Shown: one piece after another, positions 45,087 through 57,900 of the stretch
Numbering within the stretch: the stretch's first letter is position 1
How the letters are laid out: every line of letters starts with the position of its first letter
Assembly: GCA_963662175.1 (NCBI GenBank)
Contig: OY759215.1
Location: forward strand, 16,605,079-16,669,078
Length of the DNA: 64,000 bases
Direction of reading: 5' to 3'
Source: Aradus depressus
Lineage: Eukaryota > Arthropoda > Insecta > Hemiptera > Aradidae
The notes under the pieces: generated by a model
The model's database searches: none
The model's input: only the letters and a program-made list of their open reading frames with translations
What the model was told of the DNA's origin: nothing
Position numbers and translations under genes: made by a program

Positions 45087-45403
45087 TAGTTATTATGACT
45101 CATGCCCGGGCTTTAACTACAAGGCCATGTCGCCTACTACCAGAGCGCTCTTTCGACACTGGACATGAGCTCGGACTCTACTACGGGAGTCCTAAACTGT
45201 GTCCACCGTAAATTTTTATTCACCTAGGGTAGTTTTTAATGAGTGCCTGACATCGTACAGACTCGGGACCATCGCTTAACGCCCCATTAAGTTTTTTTTA
45301 CCTCCCAGATAAAATAAACTAAGAGCCCCGGCCGGATTTCGAACTTCTCGAATTTCTTGAGCTCAGTAAGCAAGGACGCGTACCATGGAGGTACCGGCGC
45401 CCT
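45087..45403 (-). mobile_element. tRNA-derived SINE
   Basis: Minus-strand GGGCGCCGGTACCTCCATGG head, degraded B box, full body and tail CATGAGTCATAATAACTA. Confidence 0.88.
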
Positions 45404-46408
45404 CTCTTATATATAAAAGATATAAGCATCCGAATATTTTTATTTATAGTTTCAGAGTTTGAAGAAACAAGTGGATGAAGAGAATCGAGGGGAGAAAGAA
45501 GAAAGTGTTTAATTAGCGCATCCCATCTAATCGGCTTCTAGATATCTGGGGATGAGTCAACTTGTAATATTTTTTATTGATTGGAACTGTCATTTGATTT
45601 GATTTCCATTTGTAGCCTTCGACGATAGAATTCGGAACAAATATAATAGTTTTCCTCTTTTTATTTGCATGGGAGGAGGCAGGAAAGGGTAGAAAAACAG
45701 ATCAACACGAAACAAAATGTTATGATAACGAAAAAGAGTGACACTTCTGTTCCAGATAAGTGAGTTAACTTATTGTCTTCGTATGAGGTTTTATGCAATG
45801 TTTAATAGAACCCAAAAAAAATTATAGTATACAAAATTATTTCCAGGTTATCTCCCAAGTTAGAAACTATTTTCGAGCTGGGGAAGTATAATAGGAAGTA
45901 ATTGCACAGCTAGAGGTAAAATGCAGTTGATGAGAAGAATTGCAAGGAAATGGGTGGTGGGCAGGAGCAGGATAAGCAGGGAACTGAGTCCCCTATGGAT
46001 TTGGTTATTGCCGATGCAGTAGGGTGCGTTCAAGGCCGGAGCCCGAGGGGACCTTGTTTTCAAATGTCTCTTGTCTTTTTATGTTTGGGTGACTAATGCA
46101 CAACCATACAGGGTAGGCGTAGGTTCAACATCCAACCACTTATTATTTATTTTGTCAAGACAGGATGGGGAGAAAGTTTCAAAATTATTAACTAAAAATA
46201 ATAGATAAATATAATCAGTCTTCAACATTGAAAGGATCCCTAGCTGATCATTTTATAATTATTAAAGACTAGGAAGTGTATTGGTCGACATCCTATTTTC
46301 ACCAAGACGGTTGCAGTTACCAACAAGAAACGAACACAACTCCCCACTATTTTTGACATAGACCTCTTTCCTCGCGTTGGGTAGGGGATAACATCGGGAG
46401 CTAGGATG

Positions 46409-46428
46409 CAAAAAAAAAAAAAAAAAAA
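46409..46428. repeat. Poly(A) tract
   Basis: Twenty-base A run; poly(A)/(T) runs of similar length recur at about 46773-46788 and 47117-47128. Confidence 0.8.
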
Positions 46429-49039
46429 TAACACTTATATCTTCGAAACTAATAAATAATACATCATTAGACAGCTAGAGTCCCATATACAACAAAACTA
46501 GTTTCATATCTAAAAAAAAAATCAAAGGGACACGCAAATGTGCAATGTAGGGCTGGCTACGTCAACTCCCTTCGCTGAGAACCTCAATGACGTAAAACGC
46601 ATGAGATAGTGACAGTTGACATAATACTAATGTTAAGAGGTTGCGGTCCGGTTGCTATTGTGCACTTTGATTTTTTTTTTCTAATTTTGAATCCATTAAA
46701 CCTCCTCTTTTTTTTCTCCAATGATACGCTGTTCTGTTCAAATTATGCAATTTTTTAAAGAGAAAAATTACAAAAAAAAAAAAAAAAAAGATGGGAGAAG
46801 TATTTCTGATGCTTACAGGGGGATCCAACTTCAATGTGACACCCTATTTTCACCCAGACTGCGTTTCCAATTACAAACATCTTTTCACAACTTTTTATCT
46901 GACTTTAAATCCATGATTCAATCTTTACTATTCCTACCCACCCCTTAGGGGTACGCCACCACTCAAACTTTTTCCCGAGGGTACACTATGTTTTTCTACT
47001 AAAATTCTGAAAATGTTTCTAATTTTTTTGAAACACATGAAAAACAAAAATAATATTGATAAGATAATTATAATTCAATACATTAATTTTTCTCTCATAT
47101 CTTACACTTCATGTTTTTTTTTTTTTTTAAATCATTCATCATTCATTCAACGGCCCCCTTCGCCTTGAAGGAGGGAGAAGAGCTCCGACCTCATTGAAAT
47201 TTGGGCCCACCTGTATATCTCCAAAAATACTAATTCCATCAATAAAATAATTGTTTCATCAATCTAGTTTCAGAATTTGAATAATTAAAAAAAAAAAAAC
47301 ATAACATTGGGGGGAAAAATGTTAGGGTCGGAGGCATAGGAAGAGGGTTCAAAGGCGGATTTCACGTCAGGATAAAATATAGTGAAAAGTGGTGTTTGTT
47401 TTATGTTTGTAACTGCAACGGTTTGAGTGAAAATACGGTTTCTATTTGAATTTTGGCCAACCTGTATACGATTCTGATAAAGTACTCGAGTATAGAAAAA
47501 TTACGAATATAACAACAGAAGATTCATATTCTAAGGGCAGCCATTCACAACAAGAGGACCTTTGCACTATCTGTTTACCAACGCTCCCTGGAAAAACCCT
47601 CCTTACTTTCATATTTACTTGTTTGCCATTTTGCACTCAAAACATTGTTTACAAGCCATATAGTTTATTATAATATACATTCCGTTAATTATGAGTGGGA
47701 AAAATCTAACAATAGCCATAACCCATATTGCCGACAGAAAAAAAAAAAAAGAAAAAAAGTTTACTCTAAAAAGAGCTCAGCAGGCAGATAGTAAATAAAA
47801 AAGTGGAAAATAGCTACCTTGCGACTCTTTATTCTGCTACTGTTGAAAGTGGGCGTGGTCTCATTTCACTGGTCAACCTCCACATGAACGGAGTATAGTA
47901 CAATTCGACAAATTTTCTCTCTCCAGGTTTTCCAAGAGATGGTATAACACACATCGTATAAAAAGTAGGCTGAGATTGGAATAATTCCGGTTGCTATGAA
48001 TTTCTAATTCGTTGTCACCATGGACCCCGTTGCCGGTAACTGACAGTAGTCATTATTTCAGGATTTAGGTCATATGTGCATACTCTAGGAGCAGGGGTCA
48101 GCAACCCCTTGAGCGGAAACATATTGAGAAGGATAACATTCTATAAGCAAAAATATAGATAAGTCATTCAGTCTGGCCGACATGAGCCTGAGCCTGCACG
48201 CTAACGTATACGGTACAAGAAATTTGCTTATAATTTACGCTCTTATCAGCTTTCATTTTATTTATTCTGTTTTGTTAGGCGAGCATGAAAACATTGTACA
48301 ACTTGGTCTGCACTTGAAAACCGAAGGAGTAATGTCCCGAAAGGTTGCCAAACCCTTCTAGAGAAGGCTGAATTTTCTACATAACAAAACTACATTAAAG
48401 CTCTGAAAAAATGTACTTCCCAACTCAAACCATTTATGACCAAACTAGCAATTCAGTCCATCTTGAGTTATTAGGATATAGAACCCCCGGGAGAGACTTC
48501 GCATTTCACGAGTAAACTTTCGTGTGATCTAATATAAATTCGACAGTTCCTAGTTTTTTTTGATTTAGGCACTTCTTCCCCTTGTCCTCGATTGATTTCG
48601 CTGAAGAGCAATTGGTGTCGTTTTCAGGGGTCTTCTGATTACACACATCAAACTTCGTCCAAACGGGTGTCATACTCACAAGACAAAAAAATATTGCTTA
48701 AGGAATTTTGGATTCAGCGGAGAAAAAAATGAAATATCAGTGAAAACTCGATATCGCATCATCCCGATACTACATATAAAGAGAAGATATAGTAAGTACT
48801 ACTTTAAAGAAATTAATTTCATACGATGTGAATAATCTCATTTTAATATAGAATTACGCGAGCGCTAATAACCAGCACTACTGATGTGACTTTTCTTGCA
48901 ACTTTTATAGTTAAGTCAGCATTTCATTTTCTCGAAATAAAGTAAATATTATATAATGAAGTTACTGTCAAAAAGTTATTGATTGGCTGAGAAATCGAAA
49001 TTTGAGGTTTTGGTTCTTTTCGAATGAGTTTGAATCAAC

Positions 49040-49420
49040 AAATTCCAAGTTTAGTTTTGACAAAAGCTCTTGAATGGATGTACCTATAGAATGTATTTAC
49101 AGACGCATTCTCTCAAATGTTAAATCTGCTAAGGTTTCCAATCTGCAGCGCATCCAATCCCTTCCCCTTCAATCCAAAATCTTTCGTACAATAGTCAATG
49201 CTCCTTACAATGTTTCCAACAAGACCCTCCATATTGAACTCAGCATTCCACTCGACCCCGAAGTAGCTACAACCAGGCATAAAATGTTATTTTTCTTCCT
49301 GAGTTCCTACATCAATTCTCTAGTCCGCGCCCTCCACTCTGCCACACTTCCCCAATGACGCCTTAAGGGCCAATGGCCTAGTGACCTCAATGATAGCAGT
49401 GATAGTAAGTTATGAATGAG
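49040..49420 (+). pseudogene. Jockey-type LINE 3' end, degenerate
   Basis: LQRIQSLPLQSKIFRTIVNA, PYNVSNKTLH and PLDPEV, then after an in-frame stop RLKGQWPSDL, are the conserved tail of Jockey-clade ORF2 (I.NAPWYV.N..IH.DL.IP.V and RRLKR..P.DL). A 94-codon frame (49074-49358) remains open. It is a different copy from the one at 40620. Confidence 0.8.
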
Positions 49421-50808
49421 AAAACTAAGTAACTAGGGAGTGTCACCACTGGGTGATTTCTCCCCTCTTGACATTTTGACAATGGCATATATTTTACTAT
49501 TTTAGCAAATTTGCTTGTATATATTATTTATAAAGTAGTGAATACCGATTTGTAAATATAAAATCTATGAGCAATTTTCATCTCAATTCAGAACTGATTA
49601 TATTTTGGCAAAACATTAGATCCAAATAAAGATCAATTTACTTAAGGAAGCCTTTGCGTTATCGCAAATATCACTAAGAAATGTTGAGTTATCAGAATTA
49701 AATTATAGTTAGAATGTCTGAGTACATCTAACCAACGGAACAATACGATACATCATAATGTTTTCGATACAAAATGTACATAATCTTCTAAAATTAAAAA
49801 CTGGTATTGAATAATCTCGCCTAAATAATAAGGCTATTTCCCTGATACATGCCAGTTTTTCCTTTGCTCTTGGTACAATGAAATAAATACATTTTTAATA
49901 AAAGTTCACCACTAATGGATTTTCGATGGGAAGAATGATTCACCTCTAGAAACAATTATGAAAAGTAACTTGAATTACGTAAGAAGAGATGCCAGAAGGT
50001 TAACACAATCAGGTAGTGGGCGTTAGGAGAAATTTTTCCTTTCCCTCATTACGAAGTAAAATGTGATACTATAAGAAATAGTAAATTTATGAAGATAAGA
50101 AAGCATAATAGAGAAACAGTAACCACCATCCAATACATAAAACACAATTTCAGGCAGACAATATAAATAGGTTTAAAAGAGAGAAATATATATTAACTTA
50201 CACCAGTTAGAAATTCGAGGGATAAATTCCAACAGGTATGATGACCTTGGGGTCCATTAAAAAAAATAATAAAAGGATTACTCATTTACCAGGATGTAAT
50301 GATGTCTGATCCAAAATATAGCTAACTAATTCCATTTAAAATATCCCAATTTTATAACTTGAACTGCAAAAAATAACAGGGCACAAAATAACGTAAATGG
50401 TGTTTGATTTACTGAAATTAAAATGTATGACATATGCACCGACTACAATGGAATGAGTGAAATGTTGGAAAGTATATCTGTCCCGGGGTCTTTTCAACAA
50501 GAATATGTATTGTTAGTAAAATTGATATATTCTTTAATAAAACCCAATAATTGATTTTAGTTTAAATTAATAAATAGTAACATGGAAAGTAATGTATTCG
50601 TAGACTACGAGTAAAAATTTTAAGAAACAGTATGTACATAATGAATATGCTGAAATTGATATTTGAACTTTTAATATAAAGGCTGGACAAGTACCAACTG
50701 GTTCGTAAAGCCAAAAAAAAAAAACGTGTTTAAATTTAAGTAGGACAGGCATATATTTGTCCAAAAAAATAACATCAGATTTACAATATCAATGTAATGT
50801 GTACTTAC

Positions 50809-50950
50809 GGTGGAAAACAGCCTACTCTTAAGCCGATGACTTGAAGAAGGCAAGCACGATAAAAACCTGCAACCACCCATGGCGAAAATCCCCTTGCCTC
50901 CAATCCTCCTGTTTTCGCGCCTAGAAAAATAAAATGGCGATCCATCAAGA
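50809..50950 (-). promoter_or_regulatory. Candidate minus-strand first exon and promoter with E2F-type site
   Basis: A GC-richer patch contains TTTCGCGC (50913-50920, E2F consensus TTTSSCGC) and several ATGGCG motifs. On the minus strand ATGGGTGGTTGCAGG at 50882 opens 24 codons that end exactly at a strong donor, ACC|GTAAGTAC (donor at 50808). It could be the missing 5' exon of Chk1, whose first known exon starts with an acceptor. Spliced to 33981, however, this frame meets a stop after four codons, so it would act as an upstream ORF. It could also be the first exon of an unrecognised gene. Confidence 0.35.
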
Positions 50951-51707
50951 GCTAAAAACAATTCAATAATGTATCCTAATAAACGACAACTTGCGCCATT
51001 TAATAAGGAATATACCAAGAAGGCTATTTTAAATATACAATTTTGTACCTGAGGAGTGTGGAGAGCAAAATGAAGTTAATACGTTACGAAACGAAGCCAT
51101 AACTCCCATGCACGATGTTCAATACTGTGCGCAAGGTTAACACAATCCGGTCAATACCAATCAAGATGTCTAGATCAGAAAGAAATTCATGTAAAAATGT
51201 ATTCATTCTACTTTTAGGAGCTTATACATATTACATTCTAAAAAAAAATTAGTGAACTAAAACTTCCATTTTTAATTATATAATAACTCACTGCAGCTTT
51301 GTTTCAAATTCATCATTGTGTAATAACTACTGAGTAAATTGCAATATATTGGCTAGAAAAAATTTTTTTGATTTAAATAATTATTTCTTATATTCAATTT
51401 GTTAAAAAAGAAAATTTTCTGTAATTTCTATTGATTTTCGAATGGAGCATGATCAGCTGATGAGCGGGCAATTTTCTTTCACAACCTTCAAACTATTAAC
51501 CTCAGTCGAGGTTAATTCGTGGCGATCATTTCTCAAGTGGGGACAGGAGTTTCAAATTGAATATGTGTACATCATTTACTTGACATCTTTCTTGAGATTT
51601 ATACTTCAGTTTACATTCATTGCTTCATATGGCTTAAATTTTCTTCATTTAAGTTCTGATAAACTGATAAGTTATTAAAAGTGAAGCCAAAGGAGAACCA
51701 TGCTAAA

Positions 51708-51915
51708 ATGTCTCCTCTAACCAGTATTATTTCTATTTGTTCCCTGTCAACTCTTTCTACCCTTCTGTGGTATAGCCTTTATAAGAAGTTTCGAAGTGCT
51801 TATTGTTGGGAAGCTGAGTACACCTCAAGGGCTATCGCTGCTATTCATGCAATTGTAGTTGTAATATTATCTTTTTTAAGTATTAAATATGGACCAGACC
51901 CTCTTCACAACCCAG
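51708..51915 (+). CDS. TLCD5: TLCD5 coding exon 1
   Basis: ATG 51708; donor CCAG|GTATTT at 51916. Encodes the first membrane helix, WEAEYTSRAIAAIHAI and the GPDPLHNPG loop characteristic of the family. Confidence 0.92.
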
Positions 51916-54900
51916 GTATTTGAATTTAACTTCTTTTAAGTTTTGTCAAATGTGCGTTTTTTAGTTAAGATTGTTAGTGATGAATTATTTATTTTTAAGA
52001 GCCTCTCTTTAATTGAATTCAACAGCTTATTGATTGATTACTTGAACTGGATTGTCATTGGCTGTTAATGAATTATTTATGCGTTTTTACAGAATTAAAA
52101 TAAAACTTCCTTATCTTTTTATTTAATGTACTTTTCATAATTTTATGTCGTCATATAAATTGGAAATTTGACACTCGATCTTTTCATTACAAAAAATATA
52201 TAAGGATGAATTCATTTATCATCATAAGTGCCATGTCTTTCTGGTCTTTTTTTTTTTTTATCCGAATAAATACAGTTAGCGCTGTAACAATTGCGAGAAC
52301 AGTATTTTATTTTAGCCAAAATAACTTCATTTCAAGGAATTTTTATTATATTCAAATTTGACGATGAATATTTATTACTTGACCATCGTAATATTTTGGG
52401 TTGCGTTGTCATTGTCTTGTTTTTTTAAAAATATCTACACATTTGCTTAATTAATATTTTTTTACATAATATGTTTGATTTCTTATTAGTTATATGAATA
52501 TATTTGAGATTTTTTATTATCACTAATATTAATCCACCATATCAACCATTCCACATGAAATCGACTAGAGGCCATCAAAATCTCTGATTGCTTTACTTTC
52601 GTACTCTTCTAGAAGTGCTACTTAATGAACAAATCCAAATTTTAAGATAAATTCAATAATTATGTAGGAAAACTCAATTTTTTAAGATAATGTTACCGTG
52701 TTTCTTGTGTTGGACACTTCTCGCAATCAACAACAAAAAATGCTTTTCTCCAAGACTTCTTGAAATCAATTATTATTTTATATGGTACACCTTCAAAACT
52801 ATTATAGAAATTATTGTTTTTTCTTTTTGTTGACAATTAAGGGGGATTTTGGAATTGTGTAAAATACATATGAGAGGCTTTCACAAAAAAATAATTTTTT
52901 TTAGTCGGAGCTTCATATTGAAATTAAATTCAAATAGGAACGACACTCAGTGAAATAATGAACGTAGCTCGCCAAAATTAATTATTTATGAAATGAGTTA
53001 GTAAATAACTAACGTGATTAGTTACGATTTTGAAGTTATTGAAAAAAGTAATTTTGAAAATTGTGACATTTTTCCCATATGATTGGAACATAAGCAACAT
53101 ATCCTATATATCAATTTCTTCTCATCACGAAAGATCCCATGAGGCACCAGTTGACCAAGAGAGCGCGAGTGCGTTATAATTGTCTAGTCATTTAGAAGAT
53201 TTAATGCAGAAAGTAAGTTACAGGACGAAAAGTTATTATCGGAGTTCGCCGGTCTACCAGCTAGTGTACAATAACATAAAGATTGTTTGCTAAGTAATTT
53301 GAATTTTCTTTCCTGATGAACATGAATCTTCTTTCTGTCCTTTCTAAGTAATTGTGTTACCCTGTGGTTTTTAATTAGGTATTGTGACTCATGACCGGAC
53401 TTTAACCACAACGTCATATCGCCTACTACCAGAGTGCTCTTTCGTTGCTCTGGTGGACATAGGCCAGACTTTTAATGTGGGAGTCCTAGATTTTGCCAAC
53501 CCAGGGTTTAGTCACACAGAGTAGGAGTCTTTAACGAGTAGCTGACATCTTACATGCTTGGCACCATCACTTAACGTTCCACCCGAAGGACGTTTTTTTT
53601 CACTTCCCAGATAAAAAAACCCAAGGGCCTCGGCCGGGTTAAAAACGCTTATTTTGAGCTTTCAATTAGTAAGCAAGCAAGCTACCGGCGCCCTCATCTT
53701 ATCCGCTAGAGTTTTTATTTTTCTAATTAATTTTATTTATTTTTACCCGAATATCATAAACTTCTATTTTTGTTTTTCTATTGTGTAATTTTTTTCATTT
53801 CCTTTGGTGCAAACAGGAAGTGGTTTGCTCTCAATTTGCCCTGATATATTTCGTTCACTGTTCTTATGACCTTTGCTCTCACTATCCATATAATATCAGT
53901 CTCAAAACATAGTGAATAATTTTTTTAGTTCACAATCTATAGAAACTGTTCTAATAAAAATAATTAAACAGAAAATCAATAATTTTTAAAATTTTAGCAT
54001 ATCATGGTAATATAATAAAATTACAATGGAGAAAGTATTAAGATCAGGCGAAAAAAATGACCATGAGTTATTGATATCATCATTGGTGAAAATCATTTGA
54101 AAAAATATTATATTTTTGCAATTATCGCGTAGAAATATCGCTTGAATCAACAAATCCTTCAAACAGAACTTATAATATAAATAATAATGAAAATAATACT
54201 GTTTATAGGTAAAACTGCCGAAGAATGTCGTATGAAGGTTGTTGCACACACCTCAAGGACCAACACCTCGATTTCTATCAAACCAGTGTTAACAAATATG
54301 ATATTTAACACTTTTTTAAATATTCGTCGCGTCAATTCATTTTCCATGTATATTCATATAGGGTTTTTTAATTGTTAGAATTATTTTCAAATGATGTAAT
54401 ATATATTATATGTATGTATATATTTATATTTGAATTATGTATTATTATTCGCTTATTGTTATATTTGTTGTTGGTTAGGTGAACAAAACACAGGGCTTCA
54501 AGTTGCGACAATGCTGGTCAGCGTTGGATATTTCGTATACGACTTCGCATGGTGTTTGCGATACCAACCAGAACCCAAGATAATGCTCTATCATCATTTA
54601 GCCTCCATACTGGCAATGTTCTACATTCTATTTTATGGCAGCTCAGGTATGTATTTATTTAAAAGTTTATCAAAAAAATTAATGAATTAGTCAAATTCTC
54701 ACAGTTTTTATCTGTGGAGAAATTAGAAATGTATAGATGAACCCTATAATTCCAAGATTATATTGTTTGCCTAAACGCCATAAGCCCAATTTACAACTTC
54801 ATAGTTGAGAAACGGACATATTGTGTAAACTTGTAATAGCAAACTTTTTTGTTTTTTAAATATTGTCTATTCCACAACAAAATTATACATAAACTACCGG

Positions 54901-57900
54901 TTTCAGTATTGCATCATTGTCAGGTTCAGATATAAACTAAGACAAGTTTGCTGAGAGCGAACCGTTTTATAAGTAAATCAGGTGGTATGAGAGGGTTGAA
55001 ATTTGAAATCTTCATGGCTTTTTACAATAAAGAATTTGTTTGTACTGAAATATTTACTTCCATTTTTTCGTTAACTGGTAAAATTTAAATTAAATATAAA
55101 ATTATTCATTTCTAGAAGATTAACTAATTTATTTGTGATATGTGTGAAATAATGATTGTGTATTTAACAAAATGATTAGTGATGACACGAAAATATTTAG
55201 AGAAATTAAAATCAGAAGCTTTTCCTTTCTATAAAATGAATAACAATGAAGATATAAATTGAATTGATAACAAATATCAAATAGTGATAATAAATATTGA
55301 CAAATAAATAAAGCCACCGAAAATAACATGTGTATGAATGACCAAATATATTTCAACTATTCCCACTCCTCTTCGTTCCCACCTTAAAACCAGTTCTGTT
55401 TCCACATTTATATAAATTTATATATTTGATGGTTAATTATATTTCTTATATCATCTATCATAGTCAGTATTTATTATCACTATTAGAGGGCGCCGGTAGC
55501 TCAGTGGTATGCGTGCTTGCTTTTTTAGCTCAAGATCGCACGTTCAAAACCCGGCCGAGGCCCTTAGTTTATTTTATCTGAGATGTAAAAAAAATCTTAA
55601 AACGCCGTTTTTTGGATGGGACGTAAAGCGATGTGAATAAAAATTATGGTTGGCAAAATTTAGGATTCCCATAGTAGAGTCAGACTTATGTCCAACGGAC
55701 TGACGAAATAGTGCTCTGGTAGTAGGCGATTATGACCTTGTAGTTAAAGCCCAGGCATAAGTCATAATAACGTAACTATTATCACTATTTGTTATTTTGT
55801 TATCATTTCAATTTATATCTTCATTGTTATTTTTTAGATAGGAAAAGCTTCTAATTTCAATTTTCTTAATATTCTCATGTTATCAGTAATCATTTTGTTG
55901 AATAAACAACCGTTATTTCACGTAAATCACATATAAATTAGGTGTTAGAATTTAATAACATTATCTTTAATTTTAGTCCTACCACTGTTATTGTATATTG
56001 CTAGTTCAAATTCCAACCCCTTTCATGCCACGAAAATTAAAATTTAATAGAAAGGAAAACTATGCAAAATTATCTTAGTTTATAGCTAAACCTGAAATGG
56101 TATAAATGCCGAAACGGGTACTTTATATATAATTTTTTTGTGGAAAAAATTATATTCAGTAGATGTTTGTTTTATTTATTAACCTAATTTACCATTAGGG
56201 CCAATAGTTCCATATAACTCAGCCCTGGCTGAAAAATTATGTGAAGTATTAAATAGATTATTCAAAGAATTTTTAGGTTTTAAAGCAAAATTTTCAGTAA
56301 AAAATAGTTAAAGCTGTCGCAACTTCCACAGTTACTAGTTTTTGTTGAAAGAATAGTAGAATGAAGTTTGGAATTATTGGTGAAGATATATGCAGGAATT
56401 TCTATAAAATGGACCTGAAAATCGTGGAATTGTGACGATTTTTGTCAGCACTCTGATTATTATTATAGAATTAATATTTAATTGCGAATCAATACTTCGA
56501 TACCCATCTACCGATTTGATTCAAGATCAATAGGTGTCCTATACAAGGACTTCTGAATCTTACTAAATTCCATGTCAGTACATTGGTTACATCTACAATT
56601 ATTAACGTCTTTAGTTGAGCCCCCGTTTCCTTCATGCAACTTGGCTAAAAATCGACAGGTGTTATCATAGCGTTCTGGATACATTTACTACATTCCCTAT
56701 CGATGTATTCTTTTTATAGGGAGTTATCGTGTTCACAGACTGACATTTAGAACATTTTTGGAATTGGGAGGACGGAAAACTTGAAATTTCGGTGAAAAGT
56801 TAACATAGACATTTCTTTATCGAAATGAAAGAAAAGGTCTTTACAGTGACACTATTTTTTTTTTTTTTTTTTTTTTTTTTAATCACATGCGTAAGTATTT
56901 CCATGCAAATATATCCATATACAATTCGGATAATATTAAGAGAATGGATTATATGTAATTTTTACATGTGTATAAGTAACGATGTGCAGTAACTATTTTA
57001 AAATAATCTTTGGGACTGGTAATTACCGAAAAGTTATCTTCAATAGTCGGTCAGTCACTTGAAATAATGACAAGGGTTAATTATTAATTACAAATTATAA
57101 ATAACTTTATTCACTAAATGACCTCTCTGTAAAACATTTTTCAGTTGGATGTTTTGCTAATCTCCTTTTCACGTTTCATGATCCCCTGAAAACGTTTTGA
57201 CCATTTTCGCGATGATCTGTGTGCATGTGTGTACGTGATGTGACTTTATGTGAAACGATTTCGAGAAACAATAGCCATGAACGTGAAATTTGCAATGTAG
57301 ATGTCAACAACTTGAATCTGTTTAGATTTTGGACGAAAATTGAGACCATTTAGTAGAAAACACGAAATGACACATTTGGTATGAAATACGATTTTTTCGC
57401 AGGTCATCCGGTTTGCGAGATACATGCCGAAAACCGTCATGAAATGTCGCTTTTATACCCATTTTGTTTAGACGTTTGCTAGATTCTTGCGAAAAGGGTT
57501 AGTCCCACCGAAAAAGTGGTTCTTTTCATAAATGTTCCTTATTAAATTTTCAATCACTAACGTTTTGAGATAGGACCAATACGAACAAAGTGATAGCTCC
57601 CCAAAGAATGTTGAGCTTGTGTCACAGCTGACTCAGTTTAAATTGCAGCAGCTTAGACTAGATTTTGGAACACCCGGCCATCAGAACAAACCCCTATTGG
57701 TCGGAAAAACGACAGGTTGTTTCGTGTTTCGTTTGTTTCTACGAGCCAAATTGTATAACATCCTGATATCCATTGGTGTAATTGACATGGACTGATCCAA
57801 ATGTATAATTATAAATACTTCTCACTCGATTTGTCTATTGTTAGATGTTCATGGGAAACGAATATAGGTACAATAGGTTTCATTTGTTGGATGTAGTTAT

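Larger units (their letters stand above)
33974..50808. other. Region upstream of Chk1: repeats, no gene recognised
   Basis: Sixteen kilobases without a conserved exon that I can identify. It holds several MITEs, a Harbinger-like element, SINEs, two Jockey-type LINE remnants and homopolymers. It may be the first, non-coding intron of Chk1 or intergenic DNA. Confidence 0.5.

Noticed and set aside
55488..55556. tRNA gene on the plus strand
   Set aside because: The A and B boxes are good, but the cloverleaf is poor and the same head with the same 240-bp body recurs at many sites; it is a SINE head, not a tRNA.
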